Source: Microcaldota archaeon
GTDB lineage: Archaea; Micrarchaeota; Micrarchaeia; Norongarragalinales; SBBD01
Reading direction: 5' to 3'
NCBI GenBank assembly: GCA_018819225.1
Contig: JAHJQN010000004.1
Span: 130,813-194,812, forward strand
Length of the DNA stretch: 64,000 nucleotides
Below are positions 50,332 to 59,695 of the stretch, piece by piece. The position numbers were made by a program, and so were the translations under genes. Positions within the stretch are counted from its first letter, which is position 1. Every line of letters begins with the position of its first letter. Under the pieces are notes generated by a model. That model had not been told where the DNA came from and did not search any database. It worked only from the letters and a program-made list of their open reading frames with translations.

Positions 50332-51993
50332 TCACGCATCCCGAGATCGAGGAGGCTCATTTATTATTTTCGTTTGCCCTTGCCTTGATGAAAAATAAAT
50401 GGCGGCTGTCACTATAACAACTACCAACGCGAAAGCCAGTGCAGCATACTTACTAGAAACACCGTACGCGGCCTTCCGCACGTTCCGAACGAACGAGCCC
50501 CAGGCATCCCGTGCTTCCAGCTCGCGTTTCTCGCGCATGTATTCCTCGTAGACGCGAAGAGCGGCCTCTGATTCCTGCGGATCCTCGCCCAACTGCTTCA
50601 AACGCTTCAGCACCTCCGTCTTGTCTTCGTCGGAGACCGCGCTTCCCATGTATGACCAATCCACGGCCACTTCGTCGTTATCCTGTTGAATTGTTTGCTG
50701 AACGTTTTCTGGAATTATTGAGCTCGACGGAATAGGGGTTTCGTTACTATTACCAAGCGGATTGTCCGTTGGAGTCCCCGGAGGTTGAGAAGGAATGGGG
50801 GAGGGAGTCGTGGTAGGCGGTAACGGAGCTGTGGGCGAAGCGTTTCCAGGCGGTGTTGGTTGAGCAGGAAACGCGGGCAACGTGAATTCGAGCGTTCCGT
50901 AACCATTTACTACCGCATTAAATTCGTGCTCCTCTCCTTGCAAGCTAAATGAAAAAACGTAAGGATTATGATAACTCATTCCCTGCGTGCTGGAATTCGT
51001 ATGGTTGAAAAGGGGGATCCACGCTCCTTCCTCCCCGACATTCGTTTCAAAAACGATTTCTCCGGATTGGTCACGAACCGTGAGCTCACCTGATGCAGGG
51101 GAACCATCGGAGTAGAACAACTTGACGAGCACGTCCCAGCCAATGGCGAACTTCCAATTCATCCAAGCCGGGCCCGTGTTGGGAGCGAATCCCTCGGGCG
51201 CATTAAGAAACCGATTGAATCCGTTCTGTTCGATGTCTTTTTCGTTGTTATTAAATGTGGAATTGCGGATCGTGAACATGTTGCTGGAATGGGATACGCC
51301 GTAAGTGAGGTTGATAAATGAATGGTTAACGTAGGAATTGGAAGCGGTGTTGTCGTCATCAACCAACCCGTAAGTGGAATATTGCTCGCGGTTTCCTAGT
51401 ATCGTGTTGTGCTCGATCCGATTGTGGCGGGCTCCTCCGGACTCCGGGTTGTCGGATATGACGATGCCCAGGAGGTTACGTTCCAGCATATTGCTCTTGA
51501 CAAAATTGAAATTCGCCCTCTCGAAACGGTAGGAGGCCAAAATGGCGATCCCGGTTTTCGCATCCGACACCCGATTGTTCTCTATGGTGCAGTTGTTCAC
51601 GGTTTGGAGACTGACACCTGCACTCTGGAGGGAATGCAGGACGATTTCGTTTCCCCGCACGGAACAAAAATCTGACCGTTCACCGAGAATGGCGGTCGGC
51701 ACGCCATGCTCCCACGGATATTCCGTTGCTTGCAACCGGCAGTTGGCAATGGAAACATTTGGCGCATTAGTAAAATTGATGCCACGGTAGTAAAAAATGA
51801 TGGAATGGCCTGCGCAGTCAAGGCCTACGTCGCCGGAAATGATGTTGAAACACGGTGGTTCCAGCGAGGTGGAAACGTTGTTGGCCAGCACGTAAGCGCC
51901 CGGTTGATCGATTACGGAACAGGACGTGAGCACTTGCGCTCCCGCTGTCCCGATTCCCACTAAGAATGCCAGCAACAAGAGCGCCTTTCGCAT
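50332..51993 (-). CDS. Parallel beta-helix (NosD-like) surface protein
   Basis: 553 aa. Signal peptide (1-19). Repeats of about 23 residues with HN/N ladder motifs (NCTIENNRVSDAKTGIAI, ARHNRIEHNTILGN, FTIRNSTFNNNEKDI) form a right-handed beta helix (about 40-260), as in NosD/carbohydrate-binding CASH domains. A Ig-like part (about 270-370), a Pro/Thr/Ser-rich linker, a charged helix (DKTEVLKRLKQLGED) and a C-terminal membrane helix with basic tail follow. Likely binds or processes surface polysaccharide. No catalytic residues could be assigned. Confidence 0.87.
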   Translation of the reverse strand: MRKALLLLAFLVGIGTAGAQVLTSCSVIDQPGAYVLANNVSTSLEPPCFNIISGDVGLDCAGHSIIFYYRGINFTNAPNVSIANCRLQATEYPWEHGVPTAILGERSDFCSVRGNEIVLHSLQSAGVSLQTVNNCTIENNRVSDAKTGIAILASYRFERANFNFVKSNMLERNLLGIVISDNPESGGARHNRIEHNTILGNREQYSTYGLVDDDNTASNSYVNHSFINLTYGVSHSSNMFTIRNSTFNNNEKDIEQNGFNRFLNAPEGFAPNTGPAWMNWKFAIGWDVLVKLFYSDGSPASGELTVRDQSGEIVFETNVGEEGAWIPLFNHTNSSTQGMSYHNPYVFSFSLQGEEHEFNAVVNGYGTLEFTLPAFPAQPTPPGNASPTAPLPPTTTPSPIPSQPPGTPTDNPLGNSNETPIPSSSIIPENVQQTIQQDNDEVAVDWSYMGSAVSDEDKTEVLKRLKQLGEDPQESEAALRVYEEYMREKRELEARDAWGSFVRNVRKAAYGVSSKYAALAFALVVVIVTAAIYFSSRQGQTKIINEPPRSRDA

Positions 51994-52039
51994 GAATTCG
52001 TTGTTGCGTGAACTCCTATATTAAAGCGCTCGGAATCGA

Positions 52040-53842
52040 TTATTGGTCCGCAAACGTCGCCGGATTGATGAACATCGGTTGGTTGTTTCCGTATACTTCC
52101 AACAAGTGGTTCGGGAACGGAGAAAGCGTATCATGAACCGTTCCAAATGCACCGGACCAGTCGCCTGCGTACGCCTCCGTTGCAGCACAGGCTAGGCCAA
52201 TGCAGATTGCCGCAGGTCCCAAATACCTTTTTCCATTAGAAGCAAGCCGTAACAGGCTACGGCCGAGCAAACGGGACTCCGACTTGAGTGCCGATGAGAA
52301 AAGACCGGACTTGATCGCTCCTGGAACGTATTTAAGGGGCGTCTTGAGTACTTCACGATATTCGGCTATCCACGGAGATTTGGCGCTGGTCCAATAAAAA
52401 CGTTCGAACGACTTAAAGCCTCCAAGCGCTGCAACTTCTTCTGCCTGCAATCCAAGCGGATTGAACCGCTTGGTCAACGTGGCCTGAACGCGCGTTGCCG
52501 CATATTCCTTCAACACGTGGCTTTTTGCAGACGCTGATCCTAGATAAGTGCGTTGCGGGATGCCAGACGACCTTTTCAACAACTCGGAATTGGAATGAAC
52601 GCTTTGGAACTGGCCCAAGGCATGCGAAGCCTCGTGAGCGAACACGCCGATGTCGACATTACCCGGGAATACGAGTAATTTTTCCGACGCGTCGAAAAAC
52701 GCTTTATTCGTGTACGGATTAATTCCGACTTGATAACCTGCCTTTATGGGAGCCAACAACCTGCTGAAACCGGATGACGCAAGCGTATCGTAATGGAGAG
52801 ACAAACCGCTCGGAAGGTTTCCGACAGGAGGACCACTCTGAAATCCGTCAGGATCCACGAACTTTAACGGGTTGTTTTCCGCATACGCGTACGAATTGCC
52901 TGTTCCGTCGAACAACGGATCGACGGCCAAAAACCTCCCGATGGAAGGATGGTAGTATCGCGCGCCGAAATACGCAAAACCGCTAGCGTCAAGCTCGTTT
53001 CCGGAAAACTTGAAAGGAGTCAACGCGGCAGGAGACAATGCTTTCCCGAACGGTTCGTAATGCGAATTGCTTACTACCACGGTATCGGAATTGACGTCTT
53101 TGGAGACCACGCGCGAGCTTCCAAGGTAGTCAGCGGCCACGTACTCCAATTGCTTGACTCCCTGGCGCGGCACTTCCTGGGCAACCAGTTTATCCCCGCC
53201 GTAATAGAATTCGGAAGCAGCCGGAGATGGGGTAGGAGTCGGCGTAGGCGTGTTGGTAACCGTTGGGGAAGGCGTCGGAGTGTTCGTCACCGTTGGAGTA
53301 GGCTCGTTATAGTAACAATTTCCAGAACAGCACACCAAGGTTTCAGAACAGTAGCCTTGGGGGCGGTCATAGCACTGGTAGAAATCCGAGCACGAACCCG
53401 GTAAGCAACGGGAATTCACGTAATAACCGCAGGGAGTAGGAGTCGGTGAGGCCGTCGGTGCTCCCGGACAATTTCCACTACAACAGACAAACCCCGTTGA
53501 ACATCCTTGAATACCGTCACCTACACTATGACAGTCTTGACCAAATCCAAAGCAATAAGAATGCTCACCGTCTTGAGCTACGCAGCGTCCACCCAATTCA
53601 TTGCAGAACGCGCCTCCACCGCCTCCACAGTCTTCGCCAATACAGTTACCCATACCGGGCTCAATAAGGCCAATCCAACCTAGGGAAGACGCTATACCGC
53701 TCGCACCCTTCCAGTCTAAGGCTATCCAAATTATTGCGAGGACCAACAATATGGTGAAAAAGGCTGCCAATGTTTTCTTCGTGAACAAAGAATGGGTGCG
53801 CTGGTGCCACGATTCCTTTTTTCTCCGTTGGCTGGTTGGCAT
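52040..53842 (-). CDS. RHS core with HExxH metallopeptidase-like tip, membrane anchored
   Basis: 600 aa. An N-terminal membrane helix (about 28-47), a Gly/Cys-rich stretch (ten or more Cys, to about 175) and a Pro/Thr linker lead to the RHS-associated core: YYGGDKLVAQEV, YLGSSRVV, YEPFGKAL, YFGARYYHPSIGRFLAVDP, NNPLKFVDPDG (near 310-333). The following roughly 265 residues form a tip with FAHEASHALGQF (HExxH, His403/His407), suggesting a zinc metallopeptidase or toxin. No immunity gene is evident beside it. It lies 15 nt from the big RHS gene's stop. Confidence 0.85.
   Translation of the reverse strand: MPTSQRRKKESWHQRTHSLFTKKTLAAFFTILLVLAIIWIALDWKGASGIASSLGWIGLIEPGMGNCIGEDCGGGGGAFCNELGGRCVAQDGEHSYCFGFGQDCHSVGDGIQGCSTGFVCCSGNCPGAPTASPTPTPCGYYVNSRCLPGSCSDFYQCYDRPQGYCSETLVCCSGNCYYNEPTPTVTNTPTPSPTVTNTPTPTPTPSPAASEFYYGGDKLVAQEVPRQGVKQLEYVAADYLGSSRVVSKDVNSDTVVVSNSHYEPFGKALSPAALTPFKFSGNELDASGFAYFGARYYHPSIGRFLAVDPLFDGTGNSYAYAENNPLKFVDPDGFQSGPPVGNLPSGLSLHYDTLASSGFSRLLAPIKAGYQVGINPYTNKAFFDASEKLLVFPGNVDIGVFAHEASHALGQFQSVHSNSELLKRSSGIPQRTYLGSASAKSHVLKEYAATRVQATLTKRFNPLGLQAEEVAALGGFKSFERFYWTSAKSPWIAEYREVLKTPLKYVPGAIKSGLFSSALKSESRLLGRSLLRLASNGKRYLGPAAICIGLACAATEAYAGDWSGAFGTVHDTLSPFPNHLLEVYGNNQPMFINPATFADQ
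53241..53300. repeat. 30-bp tandem repeat coding Pro/Thr linker
   Basis: Two copies of a 30-bp unit (53241-53270, 53271-53300) beginning GGCGTNGG encode TVTNTPTP(S/T)P on the minus strand. They lie within the linker of the RHS-core protein. Confidence 0.7.
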
Positions 53843-53857
53843 GTCCGAAAACCTGTT

Positions 53858-56800
53858 TCAACTACAGCTGATCCCGCTGACAGGAACATCCGATAACGTC
53901 TGGATGACGTTGCCCCCACTGAAAGCGTAATAGGTAGCAAGTGCTTGCGAAGCGGTTTTAACGACTTTTTTCACGCGGTTGCCGCTTTCATCGTAATAGT
54001 ATTGCTCGCAGTTTCCGTTCGCATAACGAATCCGCTTCAAGTTTCCTTCGTAATCGTAATCCAGTTGCCGATCGTAAGATGAACCGCCGACGCAGTTCGT
54101 CATACTTATGACGTGGCCCTGCGAGTCGTACGAGTAAAGACAGCCATTTCCTGTTCCGGCATCTCCTGCACGCTGCAACCGGTTGGTTCCCGAATAGTAC
54201 GAATACGTTCGCGGGGGTTCATCCGAATCCTCTTCCGTCATTCGGTTGCCCACGGAATCGTACGAATATCCCATCATGCCTTGCGGGAAACCGTAGTATC
54301 CGTCGTACGCCCAAATGGCGGTCAAGCGGTCAAGGGCATCGTATGAGAAGGCCGCGCCTTTCCCGAGATCCGTCCGGTGCAACGAATCCAAATTCCCTCC
54401 GGGAGTGTAAGCGTACGTTTCCTGCCACAACGGATCCCCATTTTTCGCATAAAACGAATCCGATTCCAAAAGGAAACGGTTATCGTAATCAAAGGATTGC
54501 CAGGCGTCATGCCCAAAAGTAATACGACTTTGCCGATTATACCCATCGTACGCATATTTTGCGAGTCTCGCGAACGCTCCGTTGAGAGGCTTCCGCAGGA
54601 TTTCATCTAATCTTCCCAACGAGTCGTACAGATATTTTATTTGCGTTCCTCCAGGATAAGTCGCTATTTCGAGGAGACCCGCGTTATTGTAGGTATATGT
54701 CAGCCGGAAGCCTACCGAAGAGAAAGGCTTGCCGTTATTGGACTGGAACCGCGTGCATTCGCTTGCGGTTACCGATCCATCCCTATCGAAGTCGAGCATG
54801 GGATGGTAGTACGATCCGGCGTAAGACGCAGGGGTATTTGAACACGTCTGACCCATCTCGGTTACATCCGACGAATCCACGAGGCCATCCATATTGATGT
54901 CAGGGCACCCGTAGGAAAACACTTCCCCAGTGTCGGTTCGTTTGCACGACCCATGGAAAAACTGCGTTTCCCGCGAGACGTATGCTCGTGAGTCGTATTC
55001 AAACCAATGCGCCGTAACTTTGTTGGATGAAGCAAACAATTTTCCTTTATGGTAAGGCGACGCGGAGGAATCGAAAGTATAATAGCGATCAGGAACCCCT
55101 CCGAACGACACTTTGCGCAGCCGGTTTATCGCGTCGTATTCGTAATTGAATATTTTTTCGCCTCCGTTCACAGTTTTCGTAACCTCGTTTCCGGCATCAT
55201 CATACGCGTGATGGAGTGAACCCGCGTCCGGACTAGAAACGTCCGTGGCACGGCCCAACAGATCGTATACGTTAACCGAAATCAAACCATTTGGAGCGAA
55301 CACCGTGGTGGGCCGCCCAGCGGAATCCCGTTCGTACCACGTAACCCCTCCAGTGGGATCTCGTTCCTCATAAACGCGCCCAAGAGAATCGAGATACGAC
55401 ATGTACAAGTTACCACCCGTATCGGAAGAAACGGAGATACCGGGAGTTTCCGCATTATTCTGAAACGAGTCAGCGAATACCTGGAAATGTTTGTTTTTCT
55501 GCCGGTTGCTGACGACGATGCGCGCTGTAACGCCGTCCGCATAAACACTCGCCCGATAGGAATGCCCCGCTTTCAAGAAAACCGTCCGCCTGGAATCGGT
55601 GACTTGGGGAGCGTAAAACCCGTAAGAACACGTATGCATCGACACCCGACCCACGTAATTGTTCCAAAGTTCTGAAGAGGTTATCGTCAGGTCTTCAAGT
55701 TGTGCTGAAGCAATGTCACCATCTTCCGCACCAGATATACTACAGTAAACGTCGTAGAATCCATCAGATGTAATCATAAAACCAGTCTCTCCATAACCGC
55801 TCGATCGACTAAGATCCGCCCATACCGCTGATTGCACTACTTCCCAGGAAGGCTGGCTTCCCGCAGGGTAGTCGGCCTCCAGAATTCCTTCCGGAGAATC
55901 AGCGAATTCTTTCCTCCAATAGACAGGAGGCAACGAAGCCGTATGCGGTACCGACGATTGAACAATCCGCGAGTACGCGTCGTACGCTGTTTCCGATATC
56001 AAGTCCGAATTGCCGTTCTCGACTTCCGTTCGAATAAGCCTTCCCAATCCATCGAAGTAGCTACGCGTTTCCTTCCAAAGCTCGCCGGAAATGCGTTCCC
56101 GTTCGGTTATGCGGTTAAGGTTTGAACCGGATAACGCTTCGCCAGCAATATAATAATCAAACGTCGTAGACGGAGTTGAATCTCCCGGTTTCAAGACCGT
56201 TCTCAAACGACCGAACTCGTCATAATTATACGTTGTGCGGCTTCCGTCGGGTGCGGTCATACGTTCGAGCATGCCTTTGGAATTGTATTTGTACGTCGTT
56301 GCTAGCCCCACAGCGTCTTCCGTACACGTGATGAGAGCGTGCGCCCACTGGCCACCTCCGTTGCTGCATTGGTCGTTGTTCCCGAAATAAAGCAGAGTTT
56401 GTTTTCCGTTCTCATCGCGCTGGAGAGTGGGATTGCCGTACGAGTCGTAAGAATCCGTGAACGAAACGACTTCCGAATTCGCAGTTTTCGACTCATGAAA
56501 TTCCTTCGGCCTCTGTACTCCCGAAAAATCGGAATAGACGTTTCTTGAAGATGCAACCAGTTGTCCGTTGGAAGTAACTTGGGAACTCTTGACTTCAGAA
56601 AACCGATTTGCATCGGCCAGCAGATCATTGGTTTCCCATTCATACTCATTTGTGACCACGCGTTCGTTGAAACCGCCGGGCTCCACCGTCGTTGAACGCA
56701 TAAAACCATTAACTCCGTCGTCCACGTAATCGTACGATGTTTTCGACCCCACACCGCGAACAGCGGACTCGATCTCCATTGTTCGGGACAGTCTCGAATA

Positions 56801-59419
56801 CTGCTTAGCGATTTCATTTCGACCGATCACTTTACCCATTAGAACGGAATGGTCGTAATTATTCTCGGTAACGGAAACAACGCCTCCACGAGCATCGTAA
56901 GTCGTGGTCCGAATCGGAAGGCCGTGCAAATCCGTGGAATCAAATCTCCCTCCGAATCGTTGGCCTTCAGGGAGTTCCATCGCATCGCAGTTGCCGTCCG
57001 CGTTACCGTCAAAACAAGTGTAACCCCCATCACCCGAATAATAAGTCACTTTAAGGTGCGCATCATGATTATCGGAATCCGAACACGAACCGTACATGGG
57101 AATTAACCAGTAGGTTCCGGATGCTAAATCGTTACCGTTGTTGTTTTTCCACCTCAATTGGCAATAACCGTCGGAATCCGTCGTGCACTGAACCCCCACA
57201 TTTTGACCTGCACCAAACGCTTCAACATCAACGTTGGGAGGGCCGAAAAAGAGCGTGGGCTTGCTGGCCGGGTTTCCTCCAATGGAAAGGGGATAGTTTT
57301 CACAGTTGTATCGCGAGCGGACATAAATTTTTCCCGTGCTGGGAAAATCAATTGAAGTCGTGAAATCGTTAACGGTATAACCGTAAGGAGCGATGGGCTC
57401 TACTTCTAAAAAGTGGTCGGAAGTAACGGTCGTAACACGGGAATAACGAACCTGAGCCGGAGTATATCCGCCTCCGAATGACAAGCGGTCTTCTCCAGCA
57501 AACCGAGTTCTCGATCGCGGTTCCAAGGAAGCCACTCCGGAGGTCTCACCACCCGAGTAAACATCATCGTATCCGTCATCCTCATCCGCATCAAACGGAT
57601 GGACATTATAGAAATAACGCGTGTGAAAACAATTACCTAGGCCGTCACATGTTGCCATTAGGGATACTCGGGCACCTCCACCATAATGGGCGTCGTCGCG
57701 GTTTGCGAAATTGTTTCCAAAGAGGAATTGGTCGGGGTAGAAGTTGTTGACGCGGTTGTAGCGATCCGATTCGTAAAAAATGGAGGTATCGCCACCGGTG
57801 GGCCACGTGATTTTGGAAAGCGACCAAACCGTAGGATCTATGCGCGAGGCACCTTGCGGATTGTCGTCATAAGCAGAACAATCCGCGCAATAATAGCCCC
57901 AGCGGTCCGACTTGTATTTCTCGTAGCGCGGATTGGAATATTGGCCTGGGGCGGCATCCTGCGCGTATTCGAATATCGTGGTCTGCAGCTTCGTTCCGTC
58001 GCTCCCGTGTTCTTCGATGCGTTCGAGGGCCAGCCGGCCTTTTCCATCTTGTTGAACGTCTAGAGAGCCTACTGCCAATAAATTCGTCTCGTGAATTAAG
58101 TTAACGCTCTTAAGCTCGTTGCTGAGGTCGTTATTGGAATACAGGCGGATGGAACGCAGACGCGGAGCTTGTGCGGAAAAGTCGCTACTGAAACCATCGA
58201 AACGCGCATCGTCGTAATCAAGGAACGCGGTATGCGTATCCGTCTCGATGCGGCTGAGAACTTTCACTTGCGTAAACAGTTCGCTTTTTGCATGCCAATT
58301 GTTGTTATCCAGAACGTTCCAAGACCCGTCGTACGGGTACTTGACTCTAAATAAGGGTTCCCACTCGTCATAGAAAAAGGAAATGTGATTTGATCCGTCA
58401 GGGGATGTAATCGATGATAGCATCCATTCCGTATTGAAATCCTTGAGGAAACGCATCTCATAGAATTCGCTCGAGTCATGAGAATTTTCGCTGCGGGACA
58501 TCAAGGCATGCGCTTCACCAAGAGGTTTGAACACCGAAACCGTTCCGCCGTTCCCGCCATATTCGTATCGAGTACCGTCGACCGTTGTAACCGTGAATGC
58601 GTTGATGGTTCCTCCGGATTTGCTCATCAGCACTTCTTCGGCAAATCGTTCCGAAGAGCCAATTTGAAGGTATCCTTTCGACTTGGAAAAAACGAAGGAA
58701 TCCTCTTGTGCGTACAAGATGCGCCCTGCCACATCACTCCCCGTGACGAAAAAGATATCGGGCGTGACATTGTCCGAACCGTTGAAATAATTGGGATTAT
58801 TTGAATAAAAATAGCCGGTAGCCCCTCCTTCGTTGCCATTTCCGTTCACCACCAATTCGTCGCACGGAATAGAGCGGCCATAGGTATCCGCATGATCGGG
58901 AAGCGGATCAATATTAAGCGAAAAAACCGCGCGCCCCTTGGCCGAACTTCCCGTAATCAACATCGTCATCACAGACGGAGCAATCGATGTGACGAATTTG
59001 TTGAAATGCACAAGCAAATACCCGAATTTGAGCCATGGATCACCACTGCACTTAATGAATTGTTCCGTTCGAACCGTATCGCCACCGGATGGATAATACT
59101 CGTCGGGAATGCCGATGACTTGACGGCTCACGGATCCGACATCCAAACTCCAGCCGAGGCCCACGGAAGAAGCGAATTGCTCCAACGGAATACCCGCCGT
59201 GTAACGAAGCGTGACCGGAAAGTCCATTCCCCCTCGGCCGGGAACGGTCATCACATTGAGGGGAAGCGAAAAATCTCCAGTGGAGAGGTCGACGGAAGCG
59301 CTAGATGAAGCGTCTTGAAAAGAAGAAGGCACCGGAGAAGTGGGAGCAGCCGATGTACCAGTTGAAATCAATGTCAGAAAAAAGAAGCTTACCAGGAGAT
59401 GAATTTCGCGCGATTTCAT
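53858..59419 (-). CDS. Giant RHS/YD-repeat protein, lacking the RHS core
   Basis: 1853 aa from ATG 59419 (MKSREIHLL; an upstream ATG at 59443 is less signal-like). Signal peptide to about 24, then SSASVDLSTGDFSLPLNVMTVPGRGG, the usual RHS N-terminal (SpvB/TcaC-like) opening. Many YD repeats follow (YDEFGRLRTV, YDLLGRATDV, YDSLGRLDEI, YDSQGHVISM, YDESGNRVKK), which build a hollow beta-shell. It stops after YYAFSGGNVIQTL, exactly where the RHS core of the next gene would continue (its YYGGDKLVAQEV). It also has an internal Cys-containing insert (VFSYGCPDINMDG, dockerin-like). Confidence 0.9.
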   Translation of the reverse strand: MKSREIHLLVSFFFLTLISTGTSAAPTSPVPSSFQDASSSASVDLSTGDFSLPLNVMTVPGRGGMDFPVTLRYTAGIPLEQFASSVGLGWSLDVGSVSRQVIGIPDEYYPSGGDTVRTEQFIKCSGDPWLKFGYLLVHFNKFVTSIAPSVMTMLITGSSAKGRAVFSLNIDPLPDHADTYGRSIPCDELVVNGNGNEGGATGYFYSNNPNYFNGSDNVTPDIFFVTGSDVAGRILYAQEDSFVFSKSKGYLQIGSSERFAEEVLMSKSGGTINAFTVTTVDGTRYEYGGNGGTVSVFKPLGEAHALMSRSENSHDSSEFYEMRFLKDFNTEWMLSSITSPDGSNHISFFYDEWEPLFRVKYPYDGSWNVLDNNNWHAKSELFTQVKVLSRIETDTHTAFLDYDDARFDGFSSDFSAQAPRLRSIRLYSNNDLSNELKSVNLIHETNLLAVGSLDVQQDGKGRLALERIEEHGSDGTKLQTTIFEYAQDAAPGQYSNPRYEKYKSDRWGYYCADCSAYDDNPQGASRIDPTVWSLSKITWPTGGDTSIFYESDRYNRVNNFYPDQFLFGNNFANRDDAHYGGGARVSLMATCDGLGNCFHTRYFYNVHPFDADEDDGYDDVYSGGETSGVASLEPRSRTRFAGEDRLSFGGGYTPAQVRYSRVTTVTSDHFLEVEPIAPYGYTVNDFTTSIDFPSTGKIYVRSRYNCENYPLSIGGNPASKPTLFFGPPNVDVEAFGAGQNVGVQCTTDSDGYCQLRWKNNNGNDLASGTYWLIPMYGSCSDSDNHDAHLKVTYYSGDGGYTCFDGNADGNCDAMELPEGQRFGGRFDSTDLHGLPIRTTTYDARGGVVSVTENNYDHSVLMGKVIGRNEIAKQYSRLSRTMEIESAVRGVGSKTSYDYVDDGVNGFMRSTTVEPGGFNERVVTNEYEWETNDLLADANRFSEVKSSQVTSNGQLVASSRNVYSDFSGVQRPKEFHESKTANSEVVSFTDSYDSYGNPTLQRDENGKQTLLYFGNNDQCSNGGGQWAHALITCTEDAVGLATTYKYNSKGMLERMTAPDGSRTTYNYDEFGRLRTVLKPGDSTPSTTFDYYIAGEALSGSNLNRITERERISGELWKETRSYFDGLGRLIRTEVENGNSDLISETAYDAYSRIVQSSVPHTASLPPVYWRKEFADSPEGILEADYPAGSQPSWEVVQSAVWADLSRSSGYGETGFMITSDGFYDVYCSISGAEDGDIASAQLEDLTITSSELWNNYVGRVSMHTCSYGFYAPQVTDSRRTVFLKAGHSYRASVYADGVTARIVVSNRQKNKHFQVFADSFQNNAETPGISVSSDTGGNLYMSYLDSLGRVYEERDPTGGVTWYERDSAGRPTTVFAPNGLISVNVYDLLGRATDVSSPDAGSLHHAYDDAGNEVTKTVNGGEKIFNYEYDAINRLRKVSFGGVPDRYYTFDSSASPYHKGKLFASSNKVTAHWFEYDSRAYVSRETQFFHGSCKRTDTGEVFSYGCPDINMDGLVDSSDVTEMGQTCSNTPASYAGSYYHPMLDFDRDGSVTASECTRFQSNNGKPFSSVGFRLTYTYNNAGLLEIATYPGGTQIKYLYDSLGRLDEILRKPLNGAFARLAKYAYDGYNRQSRITFGHDAWQSFDYDNRFLLESDSFYAKNGDPLWQETYAYTPGGNLDSLHRTDLGKGAAFSYDALDRLTAIWAYDGYYGFPQGMMGYSYDSVGNRMTEEDSDEPPRTYSYYSGTNRLQRAGDAGTGNGCLYSYDSQGHVISMTNCVGGSSYDRQLDYDYEGNLKRIRYANGNCEQYYYDESGNRVKKVVKTASQALATYYAFSGGNVIQTLSDVPVSGISCS

Positions 59420-59666
59420 GAATTTATTATGTATCGTACGCATATTAAAATCTTGGTTAAAACGGCTTCAAACGTGTTGGAAAGTGTCCAGTGAGTAGTC
59501 ACGCACTTTCATTTTATAGAATGAAGTTGAAAAGCATTTTCGGACATAAGGGTAAATCATCAAGGAGTGCACGGCGAGGACGTGTAAGCGACAAAATGGC
59601 ATTCCGAAGTAAACGGAATCACCCGTTTCAGCATAACATACCGTGTTAGACGTTCGCGGACACACG

Positions 59667-59675
59667 CTTTTATAG
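59667..59675 (+). promoter_or_regulatory. TATA box of the glycoside-hydrolase-like gene
   Basis: CTTTTATAG centred near 59671 would place the transcription start at about 59696, matching the second in-frame ATG and a leaderless mRNA. The rest of the 59420-59695 gap holds no gene; it is the divergent promoter with the RHS gene. Confidence 0.55.
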
Positions 59676-59695
59676 ATTAGATGAATAGTTTTCGC

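Noticed and set aside
53220..53302. Short tandem repeats that could suggest a CRISPR or microsatellite locus
   Set aside because: They are in frame, encode a Pro/Thr linker, have only two clear 30-bp units and no unique spacers.
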